Source: Pseudomonadota bacterium
Lineage (GTDB): Bacteria > Myxococcota_A > Polyangia > Polyangiales > Polyangiaceae
Assembly (NCBI GenBank): GCA_023423895.1
Contig: JAFAER010000163.1
Coordinates: 23,888-87,887, forward strand
Direction: 5' to 3'
Length of the DNA: 64,000 nucleotides
Below, one piece after another: positions 49,478 through 58,680 of the stretch. Both the position numbers and the translations under genes were made by a program. Within the stretch, counting starts at the first letter, position 1. Each line of letters starts with the position of its first letter. The notes under the pieces were generated by a model. It saw nothing but the letters and a program-made list of their open reading frames with translations, did no database searches and was not told where the DNA came from.

Positions 49478-50704
49478 ATGGCTGGCGCTTTTCACCGGCA
49501 GAACCGGAAGAACCGGAAGAACCGGCAGGTCGTCGCGCCGCTCGGCTCTCCCGGGCGAGCCGGCAGGCACGCGAACGCCCGCCGGACCAGCGCAGGAGCC
49601 TGCTTCGCCGCCGCCGCGCTCGTGCTCGCGAGCTCGTGCCGCCCCACGGCGCCGCCTCCGACGCATGACGGGCAGGCGGACTCGAGGGGTGCGCCCGCCA
49701 CGCTCGCGCCGTCGGCGGATGCCGACGTGAGCGACGCGAGCCTCGAGGCGGCGGCACGCGCCATCCTCGATGCGGCCGCCGCGCCGCCCTCCGATGCGGG
49801 AACCGTGACTCGGAGCGATCCGATGAGTCTTCATCGCGACACGCGCGAGGGCCTCCTCTCCTTGTTCTCCATCAAGGAGTTCACCGAAGAAGAGAAGAAG
49901 CGCATCCAGCCGGATGCGTTCCTTCGCTCGATGTTCAATCCGGACGGGCCAGCGCGCGCGAATCAGGGCAACAAGGCCATCGCCCAACACACCATCAGCC
50001 GCGAACAGTGCCTCGAAGGACTCAAGGACGTCGTCATCCAGACGCCCGAGCAGCGCGCGAAGTGTGGTGCGGAGAACATGGTCCCCGTCTGGGTGAAAGG
50101 GAAAGACGCCTGGTTCTGCATCGACGTCTTCGAGTTCCCGAACAAGGCGTGCGAGCTGCCGATGGTCTGGACGCAGCCGCCCCTCGCGAAGAAGGTGTGC
50201 GAGCTGCAGGGCAAGCGACTGTGCTCGGACATCGAGTGGAACATCGCGTGCCGCGGCGATCCCGAAGGCGGCCCGGATCAGCGCTACGCCTACGGAGACA
50301 GGCTCGACCTCGAGATCTGTCACACGAACCTCCGGCACCGGCAGCCGTGTGTCGTCCAGAACGCGAAGACGACCTGGGGCTCGTGCACCACGGACACCGA
50401 GCCGAGCGGCTCCTTCCCCAAATGCCGCTCACGGTTTGGTGTGTTCGATCAACACGGCAACGTGGCCGAGGTCATGATGCGCCGCGAGGGCGACAAGGTC
50501 TTCACGCAGCTCAAAGGCAGCGCGTGGTTCTACGTGGAGCTCGCGAAGGAGCCGAACGAGCCGGTGCCCGCGACCACCACGAACAAGACCGGCGCGTATC
50601 CGGACCACTGCAACTTCGACCCGCGATGGCACGTCGAGTCGCTCGAGTCCGCGATGCACGTCAACTACCACCTCGGCTTCCGGTGCTGTAAGTCGATCCC
50701 CTGA
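49478..50704 (+). CDS. SUMF1-like (formylglycine-generating-enzyme-related) lipoprotein
   Basis: This 408-aa protein has an unusually long basic N-region with an RKNRKN repeat before a hydrophobic segment ending ALVLASSC (lipobox), then an Ala/Asp-rich linker, then a SUMF1/FGE-like C-terminal domain: WFCIDVFEFPNKACELPMVW, VCELQGKRLCSDIEWNIACRGD, FGVFDQHGNVAEVM and LGFRCCKS. The Cys pair used by true FGE for oxidation is not recognisable in the GG-W-x-C region, so it is probably a SUMF1-fold binding or PvdO-like protein. A paralogue lies at 55073-55948. Confidence 0.75.
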   Translation: MAGAFHRQNRKNRKNRQVVAPLGSPGRAGRHANARRTSAGACFAAAALVLASSCRPTAPPPTHDGQADSRGAPATLAPSADADVSDASLEAAARAILDAAAAPPSDAGTVTRSDPMSLHRDTREGLLSLFSIKEFTEEEKKRIQPDAFLRSMFNPDGPARANQGNKAIAQHTISREQCLEGLKDVVIQTPEQRAKCGAENMVPVWVKGKDAWFCIDVFEFPNKACELPMVWTQPPLAKKVCELQGKRLCSDIEWNIACRGDPEGGPDQRYAYGDRLDLEICHTNLRHRQPCVVQNAKTTWGSCTTDTEPSGSFPKCRSRFGVFDQHGNVAEVMMRREGDKVFTQLKGSAWFYVELAKEPNEPVPATTTNKTGAYPDHCNFDPRWHVESLESAMHVNYHLGFRCCKSIP

Positions 50705-50714
50705 GATCGGCTCG

Positions 50715-53222
50715 TCACCAGTCGAAGAGCTGGTCGACCGGGTTGTCCGGTCCGCGCGTCGCGACCGTCCGCGTCCGGTCGACGTCGATCGTCTCGACCT
50801 TCTGGAACGCCTGCGCGCCCGAGTGGATGAAGTAAGAGAGGCGATTGATGCGCGGAACGTCGGTCTGCTTCGTGACGTGCAACACCGAATAGCCGAACAT
50901 CGAACGCCCGTCGTACTTCTGGCTCGACAGGTCCGCTCCCGACGTGAAGCGAAGGATCGCGAGCTCCCGCCGCGCGCCCGATCGATCGGACAAGGTCTTC
51001 ATCGTCTTCGGCACCCCACGAAGCATCACGTCGAGCTCCGTACGCCAGGCATCGAACGAGTGCGGCTGGATGCTCGTCTCGATCCGCTCGCCGCTACCCG
51101 GGGTGGCGACGAAGCGCCAGGCGCCCGGCGCGGACGGGGTGAGCGCGTCTTCCCAGGCGAGACGCCGGACCGGGTTCGCCGCTTCGATCGACGCGCTCTT
51201 CTGCTCCATCGCGGGATCGAGCGACAGGCGATCCGGAAGCACCGCGTCGCCGGACTGCAACACCTCGAGGCTGTTGAAGTGCACGTGCCCGAGCACCATC
51301 GTCCGCGCGTGTGAGCTCTTCACGAACCGCTTCAGGAGCTCGACGCCCGAGTGGAAGAAGGCCGCGCCGCCGTCCTTGTCGAGCTCGTCCGGCCCCATCC
51401 ACTCCTGTAGCCCGTCGTGGAGGCAGCTCTCGCGGTCGTCGACCGAGAGCGACCAGTCAGGCTGCTTGCAGACGGCGGGGACGAGAGCCTCGGCGAGGAT
51501 GTAATTGAGCGTGCTCTGGGCGACGCCGCGATAGTCGACCATGGGCGAGTAGTAGCCGTGGTCGAGCCCCTGATGCCCGCCGCGGGGGTCGTGATGCATG
51601 AGGACGATGACGTCTTCGCCCGCGTTCTTGCCTCGCGTGAGCTCGCGGTCGAGCCACTCGAGCTGCGTCTTCGACACGGCGCCGCCGTAGTTGACGGTGT
51701 ACATCCCCCAGCCCGTCCGGCGGTGCTGCCGGAGCTCGTAGGAATTCATCGAGACGTAACGGTTCTTGCCGAACGTCCACGACGTGTAGAGCGGACCGTA
51801 CGTCTTCTGCCACTGGTAGAACCCGTCGTAGAGGACCATGTTGCGCTCGCCGCGCGGGACCTCCTGAAACGACGCGCTGAACGTGTCACCGATCCGGCGT
51901 TCGAAGCTGCCTTCGAAGATGTTCCTCGGCACGCCGCCAGGTGTCGCCTGCGTCTCGTCGAGGAACGCGGAGTACGCGCTCCACGAGAAGTCGGGCCACG
52001 GGATGTCGTTCTGCTCCTCGACGACCTTCTGCAAGCTGTCGCCGAGCTTCGCGTCGAAGCTCTTCACGAGGCTCGGCACGTGGCCGATCGCGGCGTAGCC
52101 GTCGTGATTCCCCGCCGTGAGAAAGATCGGGAGATTGAGCCGCTTCAGCGCGCCGACGATGCGCTTCGCCTCATCCATGTACGTCTTCGCGACGATGCGC
52201 TGGCGGATCGTGCCGGGTGAGCCGCCGTTGTGGAGATCGCCGTTGAACGTGATGAATGCTGCGTTCTTCACGCTGGGATCGGTCTCGGCGTTCATGCCGT
52301 CGACGAAGTCATCCAGCTTGTCCGCGGTGAACGACTTGTATTCGGCGCCGGTAGCCACCTGTGTGTCGGTGACGTTGACCGCCGAATATTCCTCTCGGGC
52401 GTCTTCGAAGACGCGCACCGCGTTGTACTGGTACTCGTAGACGTTCGCGAAAAGGGCGCCGTTCTTCCGCACCTCGAAGCGAGCGTCGTAGAGGCCCGGC
52501 GGAACGTTCGCCATCGCCGCGGCGTCGAAGACGAAGCGGAGCGTCTTTCGTCGCTTGAATGCTGCCGGCATGTCAGCCGGCTCGGGGCTCTCGAGGATCT
52601 TGCTCGGCTTGATCTTGAACACGCCAGGACGCGCCGGCTGCGTCGTCGTCGACTCGGTCGTGGAAGCACGCGCGCTCCGGGAGACGAGGACGAAGTGGAA
52701 GTCGTTCGCATCGTCCTCGGTGAGTGTCACGAGCTTCAGCGGCGAGTCGCCACTCTCGTCACCCTCGCGCGCGCGCACGGGCTTCAGGTGGTCGAAGGCG
52801 TCGGGCTCGATGCGGAGCACCATGACGAGCTCGTCATCGGCGTCCGCCTTCACGTACAAGTTCGGATTGCCGAGGGTCGGATAGACGAGGCGATCGATCA
52901 TCGTCCGTCCGTCGATCGTCCACGGCATCACCTGCTCGTTCTGGCTGGGCTCGGCATAGAAGACGTTCGCGAGATAGGTCTCGCCCTTCTTGCTGATCAC
53001 CTCCCACGGCCGCTCGCGCAGCGCGGAGGCCGGAACGTCGTCGAAGGTCTCGTCGTCCGCGCCGGGCTCGCCGCCGGGCTTCGTCTTCTTCGAGCCGACA
53101 TCCGAGCCGTCGTCCGCGCCCTCGCTCGCGCAACCGAGCGCCGAGGAAGCCGCGACCGCCGCTGTCACGACGATCGCCGAGAGCCATCGAAGCCGAGCCT
53201 TGTTGGCAGTGGCATTGGCCAT
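50715..53222 (-). CDS. Secreted metallophosphoesterase (calcineurin-like) lipoprotein
   Basis: This 835-aa protein starts at ATG 53222, chosen because a signal follows (RLRWLSAIVVTAAVAASSALGC, lipobox). The N-terminal ~300 residues are beta-rich and unassigned (RARSGVFKIKP-like strands, TLRFVFDAAAMANVPPGLYDARFEV). The calcineurin-like domain then shows all metal motifs: FNGDLHNGG, TAGNHDGYAA, VLMHHDPRGGHQG and LGHVHFNSLE. A C-terminal domain of ~180 residues follows. It would hydrolyse phosphomonoesters or diesters outside the cytoplasm; the substrate is unknown. It converges on the SUMF1-like gene with a 10-nt gap. Confidence 0.85.
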   Translation of the reverse strand: MANATANKARLRWLSAIVVTAAVAASSALGCASEGADDGSDVGSKKTKPGGEPGADDETFDDVPASALRERPWEVISKKGETYLANVFYAEPSQNEQVMPWTIDGRTMIDRLVYPTLGNPNLYVKADADDELVMVLRIEPDAFDHLKPVRAREGDESGDSPLKLVTLTEDDANDFHFVLVSRSARASTTESTTTQPARPGVFKIKPSKILESPEPADMPAAFKRRKTLRFVFDAAAMANVPPGLYDARFEVRKNGALFANVYEYQYNAVRVFEDAREEYSAVNVTDTQVATGAEYKSFTADKLDDFVDGMNAETDPSVKNAAFITFNGDLHNGGSPGTIRQRIVAKTYMDEAKRIVGALKRLNLPIFLTAGNHDGYAAIGHVPSLVKSFDAKLGDSLQKVVEEQNDIPWPDFSWSAYSAFLDETQATPGGVPRNIFEGSFERRIGDTFSASFQEVPRGERNMVLYDGFYQWQKTYGPLYTSWTFGKNRYVSMNSYELRQHRRTGWGMYTVNYGGAVSKTQLEWLDRELTRGKNAGEDVIVLMHHDPRGGHQGLDHGYYSPMVDYRGVAQSTLNYILAEALVPAVCKQPDWSLSVDDRESCLHDGLQEWMGPDELDKDGGAAFFHSGVELLKRFVKSSHARTMVLGHVHFNSLEVLQSGDAVLPDRLSLDPAMEQKSASIEAANPVRRLAWEDALTPSAPGAWRFVATPGSGERIETSIQPHSFDAWRTELDVMLRGVPKTMKTLSDRSGARRELAILRFTSGADLSSQKYDGRSMFGYSVLHVTKQTDVPRINRLSYFIHSGAQAFQKVETIDVDRTRTVATRGPDNPVDQLFDW

Positions 53223-53343
53223 GCGGAAACTGTAAGCATGTGTCGTACCCGACCCTTTGACGCGGCGCGCGTATCGAATTGGCGGCAAATTCCAGCGATC
53301 CCGCCGGCTTCGGAACGAACGGTGGATCGAGGACGATCCGCGA

Positions 53344-53922
53344 TCATCCACCGGTCCGGGCCGATCGCCGGCTGCTCGGCGGCGCCGGATCGTTGGCGGG
53401 GCCGAGGCCTCGCCTCTCGAGCCGCCACGCGCGAATGCGCGGGAAGACGAACCAGAGGACGGCGAGGTACACGCCCAGAAGCAAGGCGAGGACCTTCGGA
53501 AGGACGTTGTCTCGCCCCACGATCAACGCAGCGATCAGCTCGAAGTCGAGCGCGATCGAGATCAACATCGGCGCCATCGCAACCGTCAGCGACCGCGACG
53601 TGAGGCGGATGAACCTGCGCGACACCTGGCGAGGCTCGGCCTGCCGCCCATAGGCCGACGGCAACATCACGACGCCGATCGCGATCGCGCTCAGGCCGAG
53701 CGCGCCGAGATGAACCTGGCGCTCCACCTCCGAGAGCCTGTTCGCGAACGTGTCCGTGAAGACGACGTTGAGCTGGAAGCCGAAGAGCGTCGTGACCGAC
53801 GTGAGGACGACGCGCCCTTCGAGAAGCGCCGTCCGCGTCGCGTCCTTCAGAGGCTCCGGGGCCTCGCGAGGCTCGCTCTCCTCTTCCCCGTGGCGCTCGT
53901 CGTTGCGACCGTCATGGGCCAT
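53344..53922 (-). CDS. DUF6328 family membrane protein
   Basis: This 192-aa protein has four TM helices. The charged N-terminus is followed by LLEGRVVLTSVTTLFGFQLNVVFTDTFA, LGALGLSAIAIGVVMLPSAYGRQ, SLTVAMAPMLISIALDFELIAALIVG and VLALLLGVYLAVLWFVFPRIRAW. The N-terminal helix plus PSAYxR matches DUF6328, a small bacterial inner-membrane family of unknown function. It ends with a Pro/Ser/Arg-rich tail. No partner gene is obvious. Confidence 0.7.
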   Translation of the reverse strand: MAHDGRNDERHGEEESEPREAPEPLKDATRTALLEGRVVLTSVTTLFGFQLNVVFTDTFANRLSEVERQVHLGALGLSAIAIGVVMLPSAYGRQAEPRQVSRRFIRLTSRSLTVAMAPMLISIALDFELIAALIVGRDNVLPKVLALLLGVYLAVLWFVFPRIRAWRLERRGLGPANDPAPPSSRRSARTGG

Positions 53923-53994
53923 GTCCGAAGGACATGCATCGGCTGCGCCTCGCGCTACGGCGGAAGGTGCGAGCGCGCGCGACGCGACCGAATG

Positions 53995-54975
53995 TCACGG
54001 AAGGAGCACGGTCGACCCCGTCGTCCTCCGGGCTTCGAGATCGGCGTGCGCGCGGGCTGCCTCGCGGAGCGGATAGGTCTGCGCGACACGAACGTCGAGG
54101 ATGCCGCCGGCGATGGCCCCGAACAGATCGCGCGCACGCCGTTCGAGCTCCTTCGGCTCGCGGACGTAGTCCTGCAACACGGGCCGCGTGAAGAAGAGCG
54201 ACCCGTTCGCCGCGAGCAGGCGCGGCTCGAACGGCGGCACCGAGCCCGACGACTGACCGAAGGAGACCATCATGCCTCGCGGCCTCAGCGAGGCGATGGA
54301 GTCGCGGAATGTATCCTTGCCGACCGAGTCGTACACGACATCGAGCTTGCGCTGATGCGTGAGCTCCTGCACCCGCTGCGGGACGTTTTGCTCCCGGTAG
54401 AGGATCACGCGGTCGCAGCCATGCTCGCGAGCGAGCTGCGCCTTCTCCTCGCTCCCTGCTGTTCCTATGACCGTCGCGCCGTAGTGCTTCGCCCACTGGC
54501 AGAGCAGAAGCCCCACGCCGCCCGCGGCTGCGTGCACGAGGATGGTCGGCCGGTCCTCGCGCACGCGCCCGATGTCGAGCAAGTAGTGCGCGGTCATGCC
54601 CTTCAACATCGAGGCAGCAGCAACCTTCATGTCGACCTCGGGCGGGATCTTCACGAGCACGGAGGCGACGACGTTCCTCGCCTCCGCGTAGGATCCGATC
54701 GGACCGGTCGCGTAGCCGACGCGGTCACCGGGCCGGAAGTCGGTCACGCCTTCGCCGACCGCCTCGACGATCCCCGCGGCCTCCGAGCCCAGCACGGCGG
54801 GCATGGTGACCGGATAGAGCCCGGTGCGGTGGTACGTGTCGATGAAGTTGAGGCCGATCGCCTCGTGCCGGATGCGTACTTCGCCCGGACCGGGCGGAGG
54901 CAATTCGATCGGCTCCCAGCGCAGCGTCTCGGGGCCTCCGGTCTCGTGCATTCGAATGGCGTGGACCTGGGTCAT
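53995..54975 (-). CDS. NADPH:quinone oxidoreductase (zeta-crystallin/QOR family)
   Basis: This 326-aa MDR-superfamily enzyme has the normal QOR length. It begins MTQVHAIRMHETGGPETLRWEP, with GEVRIRHEAIGLNFIDTYHRTGLYP, LGSEAAGIVEAVGEGVTDFRPGDRVGY, and a Rossmann AAAGGVGLLLCQWAKHYGATVIGTAGSEEKAQLAREHGCD where AxGGVG binds NADPH. No structural or catalytic zinc Cys set is present, as expected for QOR. It reduces quinones or other electrophilic carbonyls. ATG 54975 was chosen over an upstream frame extension because family homology begins there. Confidence 0.9.
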   Translation of the reverse strand: MTQVHAIRMHETGGPETLRWEPIELPPPGPGEVRIRHEAIGLNFIDTYHRTGLYPVTMPAVLGSEAAGIVEAVGEGVTDFRPGDRVGYATGPIGSYAEARNVVASVLVKIPPEVDMKVAAASMLKGMTAHYLLDIGRVREDRPTILVHAAAGGVGLLLCQWAKHYGATVIGTAGSEEKAQLAREHGCDRVILYREQNVPQRVQELTHQRKLDVVYDSVGKDTFRDSIASLRPRGMMVSFGQSSGSVPPFEPRLLAANGSLFFTRPVLQDYVREPKELERRARDLFGAIAGGILDVRVAQTYPLREAARAHADLEARRTTGSTVLLP

Positions 54976-55072
54976 GGGGACGACGAGTTGAAGACGTCTC
55001 GCGACGCGCTGCAAGGGTCCCGACCGTCGTCGCGCGGCTCGCCATTTCGAGGTGCGATGCTACGGTGCCGGC

Positions 55073-55948
55073 GTGCGACGACTCGTCACGGCATCCAGCG
55101 CGATTGCCTTCGGGCTACTGGTCGCATTGACGACGAGGGCGGACACGCCGAAGCCGCTCACGCACGACTGGCGCGAGGTCGGGACGAACCACTGGCAGAT
55201 CGTCTCGACGACGAGCGAGCCGACGGACGTGACCGACGCCGCCGAGGGGACGCGCGGGGCGTGTGGTCCGGGTATGGTCGAGGTGAAGGGGAACTATCGC
55301 GTCACCGCGATCGGCGACACGCTTCAGAAGAGCGTCTGCTCGAAGTGGATCAACCGAGACTTCCCCGAGCGCTGCGCGAGCTTCGACAAGGAGCGCTGGA
55401 AGGTGATCCGCGACAAGCTGCCGACGAAGCCGATGCACTTCTGCATCGACCGCTTCGAGTACCCGAACAAGAAGGGCGAGTACCCCGTCATCCTCGTCAA
55501 CTTCCCCGAGTCCGAGGCGCTCTGCAAGCAAGCCGGCAAACGCCTCTGCACCGAGGACGAGTGGACGTTCGCATGCGAGGGCGAAGAGGCGCTCCCCTAC
55601 CCCTACGGCTACGACCGCGACAAGGACGCCTGCGTCACCGACAAGCCGTGGCGACCGTACGATCCGAACGCGTACTACAAGAAGGGCGCCGTCGTCGCCG
55701 AGCTCGACAAGCTCTGGCAAGGACTCCCCGCAGGCTCGCAGCCCAAGTGCAAGAGCGTGTTCGGCGTCTACGACATGATCGGGAACGTGGACGAGTGGAC
55801 CAGCTCGTCCGTCGGCGGACGCCGTTCGATCCTCAAAGGCGGCTATTGGGGCCCCGTCCGCACGCGCTGCCGTCCGACGACGCGTGCACACGGCGAGGCG
55901 CATGCGTTCTACCAGCAGGGGTTCCGCTGCTGCAGCGCGCCCCCGTGA
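55073..55948 (+). CDS. SUMF1-like secreted protein
   Basis: This 291-aa protein starts at GTG 55073; a GTG at 55052 would add seven residues. The signal peptide is RRLVTASSAIAFGLLVALTTRADT. The SUMF1/FGE-type domain begins about residue 60: MHFCIDRFEYPNKKGEYPVILVNFPESEALCKQAGKRLCTEDEWTFACEGEE, FGVYDMIGNVDEWTSSSV, RSILKGGYWGPVRTRCRP and GFRCCSAPP. FGE's paired active-site Cys (as in GGSYLCHRSYC) is reduced to one, so formylglycine activity is doubtful. It is a shorter paralogue of the protein at 49478. Confidence 0.8.
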   Translation: MRRLVTASSAIAFGLLVALTTRADTPKPLTHDWREVGTNHWQIVSTTSEPTDVTDAAEGTRGACGPGMVEVKGNYRVTAIGDTLQKSVCSKWINRDFPERCASFDKERWKVIRDKLPTKPMHFCIDRFEYPNKKGEYPVILVNFPESEALCKQAGKRLCTEDEWTFACEGEEALPYPYGYDRDKDACVTDKPWRPYDPNAYYKKGAVVAELDKLWQGLPAGSQPKCKSVFGVYDMIGNVDEWTSSSVGGRRSILKGGYWGPVRTRCRPTTRAHGEAHAFYQQGFRCCSAPP

Positions 55949-56031
55949 TCCCTTTGCGGGGATGAGCCAGAAGCAGACCGCTGCACTCGCGAGGGGCTGC
56001 GCCTGCTTCTTCCCCAGCTCTCATGGCCGTG

Positions 56032-56517
56032 TCAGCGAAGCACCTCGATCCGGTTGTCGACCGCTTCGACTCCTTTCACCTCGCGGACGCGTTGCTCGAT
56101 CGAGACCTTGTCCGCAAGCGTCGGAACGAGGCCGCTCAGCATCACCTGCCCACCGGACGTGACCACGCGAACGCGGTCGAGCGCGACGTCATGGAGGGTC
56201 GGATCCGAGGCGAGCGCCTTTTCGATCTGCTCGCTCGTCCGCCGGTCCGGCGGCGCCCCCGACGGCTCGGGCTGCGCTGCTGCCGTCATCGGACCGCGCT
56301 TCGGGCTGGTGGCGGTGTTGGTGGTGTCGGCGACGAGCGCGGCGCTCGTCGTCTGCGTCGTGCCGACGACCGAGTCGGGCGGGTACACCGTCACGGTCGT
56401 CGCCTTGTTCGTGCGGTTCGTGTACGAGACGTCGTTGGCCGATCGCTGCTCGCCGCGGTACCCGCAGGCCGCGGTGACGAGGAGCAGCGGCACCACCACA
56501 CGCAAGAGCATCATCAC
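56032..56517 (-). CDS. BON-domain lipoprotein
   Basis: This 161-aa protein has signal MMLLRVVVPLLLVTAAC (lipobox Cys18), a Thr/Pro-rich linker and a C-terminal BON domain (RTSEQIEKALASDPTLHDVALDRVRVVTSGGQVMLSGLVPTLADKVSIEQRVREVKGVEAVDNRIEV), the OsmY-like fold that binds phospholipid. One BON copy rather than two. It is last in a coupled operon behind DUF3618-like and phage-holin-like genes; BON/DUF3618/YqjE-type sets are commonly linked to envelope stress. Confidence 0.85.
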   Translation of the reverse strand: MMMLLRVVVPLLLVTAACGYRGEQRSANDVSYTNRTNKATTVTVYPPDSVVGTTQTTSAALVADTTNTATSPKRGPMTAAAQPEPSGAPPDRRTSEQIEKALASDPTLHDVALDRVRVVTSGGQVMLSGLVPTLADKVSIEQRVREVKGVEAVDNRIEVLR

Positions 56518-57029
56518 CGACCTCCGTTCGTCGGCGTGTGGGAGAGCCGCGTGTGGTGCTCGTCGAGCGCTTGCCCGACGGCCAGCCGTCCGTCGAGCAG
56601 CCGACCGTCGACGACGTTCTTCGACAAGCGCTTCGCGAGCTCGGTCGCCGCGAAGGTCATCACCGACAGCGTGATCTTCTCGAAGACGCGCCGCGAGAGC
56701 GACGGGCGCGGGAACAGGTCCAGCCGCTGGCCGAGATGCAGGCCGCGGATCCCTTCCCCGAGGCGATAGGACAGCGACCGCCGGCGGCTCGCCCGCAGGG
56801 CGAGACTGAACGCGAACGCGCTCGCGCCGAACAGCACCGCGATGCCGAACACCGAGAGAGCGGCCGGCTTCGCGACTGCCTTCGCGTGCTCGCCGATCTC
56901 GACGACATGGTGCCGGCGAGCGTCGAGCGCATCGACGGCCCGGAGGAGGCGGGAACGGATCACCTTCGCCCGGCGCTCGAGGCGCTTCATCCGCTCGTCG
57001 ACGGGCACTTCATTGTTCGGAGGGCTCAT
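56514..57029 (-). CDS. DUF3618-like membrane protein
   Basis: This 171-aa protein starts at ATG 57029, overlapping the upstream stop by ATGA. Its N-terminus (EVPVDERMKRLERRAKVIRSRLLRAVDALDARRH) is DUF3618-like, a short amphipathic coiled coil followed by a TM helix (SVFGIAVLFGASAFAFSLAL). The remainder is basic and helical without a family I recognise. Such proteins cluster with YqjE/phage-holin-family DUF1469 and BON or CsbD stress proteins. Its stop overlaps the BON gene's start (ATGA). Confidence 0.7.
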   Translation of the reverse strand: MSPPNNEVPVDERMKRLERRAKVIRSRLLRAVDALDARRHHVVEIGEHAKAVAKPAALSVFGIAVLFGASAFAFSLALRASRRRSLSYRLGEGIRGLHLGQRLDLFPRPSLSRRVFEKITLSVMTFAATELAKRLSKNVVDGRLLDGRLAVGQALDEHHTRLSHTPTNGGR

Positions 57030-58537
57030 GCGATGTGCTCCTTGAGCTGCGTAACGTCGCTCTTCAGGCGATGCCGGGTGGTCTCGAGCGGCTTCTTGGG
57101 AAGCAGCGAGTAGCCCGCGAAGCCGGCGATGCCACCGATGACGAGGAGGCCGCCGGCCACGCCGAGCGCAGCGAGCGCGGTTCCGCCGAGCGCCAGGACC
57201 AGTGCCACGGCGAGCAGGCACAAGACGAGAACGCCCGCAGCGAGCGCAACGCCGAACCCGACGGCGGCCTTCTTCGCCTGAGCGATCTCCTTCTCGACTT
57301 CGTTCTTCGCGATTTCGATCTCGATGCGGACGAGCTCCTTGGCTTCGTCTAGCGCCTCACGGACGAGATCGGCGGTCGATGCCTCCTCGAGCGCAAGGCG
57401 TTCGGGGGGCGGGTGGACGTTGCTCATGGTCGTGATCTCCTTGTGCTGGACGTTTTCTTTCCGAACCTGTTCGCCGTTCGCTTGCGCGGCGATCTTCGCG
57501 ATCCCATCCTCGACGTCGTCGAGCGGCATCACCTCGGCGTCGGCGTGCTCGGTCACGATGCGGCGCTCGACACGGCGCGCGATCGACTCGAGCATCACCC
57601 ACTCCTCGAAAGGCAGCTCGACCTCGTTCATCTGCTTCCAGATCTCCGCGAGCCGCCGCTGCGCCATCGCACCCACCCTCATGCCCTCACGCTCGTGACG
57701 GCGGATGACGTCCAGCAGTCGACCGAGATCGTCCTGGATCTGCTGCCCCTGCTCCGACGCGACGAGATATGCGTCGGCATCGATGTCCGTGCGGGTCATC
57801 ATCGCGCGGACGCGCGCGACGCTCTTCACCTCACCGCGGATGAGGAGGTCCGACGGATAGAGGATCATCTGCAATCCGTCAGCCCTGACGCTCAGCAGCT
57901 CTTCCGCCACGATCGGGCTGACAGCGCCCTTGGCGAGGACGCGAAGGACCGTGGTCGCGATCATCATGCTCCGCGGCGGCGGCTCGATCTCGGGGATGAG
58001 ACCGGCGCGCGCGCACGCCTCGGCGAGCTCGCGCACGACGTCGTGGTACTCGCCGGGACGCGGCTGGACGTAGACGTGTGTGTCCGTCTGGCGGCGGAAG
58101 AACGTCACCACCTTCACGACGGGCACCGTGATCGCCGTGACGACGAACGAGACCAAGAACCCGATGGCGAGCGGATAGCCGGTCAGCGCCGAACGGAACG
58201 CAGTGCCCTTCGGGTTGGGCGACGCCCAGCGAACGAGCAGCCCCACGATCGGCGGTGCGATCACGGCGAGCACCGTCCACGCGATGCGCAGCGGCAGCGG
58301 CCCGACCCAGCTCTCGAGAGGTAGGAACGCGAGGGCCCATCCGGCCACGGCGGGGAAGAACAACCCGATCACGAAGAGGGGCCACGCGATCGAGAGGACC
58401 AGCGCGACAGTGACGGCGAGCTGCTTCTTCGCCGGCAGCTTTCCGAAAAGTGCAGTGACGGACCAGCCGAAGATCGCTTGGATGATGCTCCCTATCTTTC
58501 GACCAATGAAGCTGAGCAGCAGCGAGAGGATTGCCAC
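57026..58537 (-). CDS. Membrane protein fused to a phage-holin/YqjE-like (DUF1469) domain
   Basis: A single 503-aa frame begins at GTG 58537. Residues 1-140 have four TM helices, 150-365 form a cytoplasmic domain of unknown family (DTHVYVQPRPGEYHDVVRELAEACARAGL, FEEWVMLESIARRVERRIVTEHADAEV), and 371-503 match DUF1469/YqjE (REALDEAKELVRIEIEIAKNEVEKEIAQAKKAA, two long TM helices). Residue 371 is a Met (ATG 57427) with AAGGAG nine nt upstream, so the YqjE-like part may also be made alone. Its stop overlaps the DUF3618 start. Confidence 0.7.
   Translation of the reverse strand: MAILSLLLSFIGRKIGSIIQAIFGWSVTALFGKLPAKKQLAVTVALVLSIAWPLFVIGLFFPAVAGWALAFLPLESWVGPLPLRIAWTVLAVIAPPIVGLLVRWASPNPKGTAFRSALTGYPLAIGFLVSFVVTAITVPVVKVVTFFRRQTDTHVYVQPRPGEYHDVVRELAEACARAGLIPEIEPPPRSMMIATTVLRVLAKGAVSPIVAEELLSVRADGLQMILYPSDLLIRGEVKSVARVRAMMTRTDIDADAYLVASEQGQQIQDDLGRLLDVIRRHEREGMRVGAMAQRRLAEIWKQMNEVELPFEEWVMLESIARRVERRIVTEHADAEVMPLDDVEDGIAKIAAQANGEQVRKENVQHKEITTMSNVHPPPERLALEEASTADLVREALDEAKELVRIEIEIAKNEVEKEIAQAKKAAVGFGVALAAGVLVLCLLAVALVLALGGTALAALGVAGGLLVIGGIAGFAGYSLLPKKPLETTRHRLKSDVTQLKEHIA
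57424..57440 (-). promoter_or_regulatory. Internal Shine-Dalgarno and ATG inside the fused gene
   Basis: On the minus strand AAGGAGATCACGACC-ATG (ATG at 57427) lies in frame within the 503-aa gene. SD strength and 9-nt spacing are those of a genuine start, and DUF1469 homology begins at this Met. The element therefore marks either the former gene boundary before fusion or a second, shorter product. Confidence 0.55.
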
Positions 58538-58617
58538 GTGTCAACGTGCTGCATCCTCCATACCGATCGATCGCGGCGGTTCGCCCGAGCCCAGCCGCGC
58601 GCGCACGACACAAAACG

Positions 58618-58655
58618 CGTCGGCCCCGGAGCGTTGGCGAGCTCCGGAGCCGACG
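58618..58655 (-). terminator. Intrinsic terminator of the tamA-tamB operon
   Basis: CGTCGGCCCCGGAGC and GCTCCGGAGCCGACG form a 15-bp stem with one mismatch and an 8-nt loop (GTTGGCGA). On the minus strand the hairpin is followed by a short T-run (complement of AAAA at 58613-58616), directly downstream of the tamB stop at 58681. This is the best-formed intrinsic terminator in the window. Confidence 0.8.
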
Positions 58656-58680
58656 GGCTTCTCACGCGCGGACTCCGACG

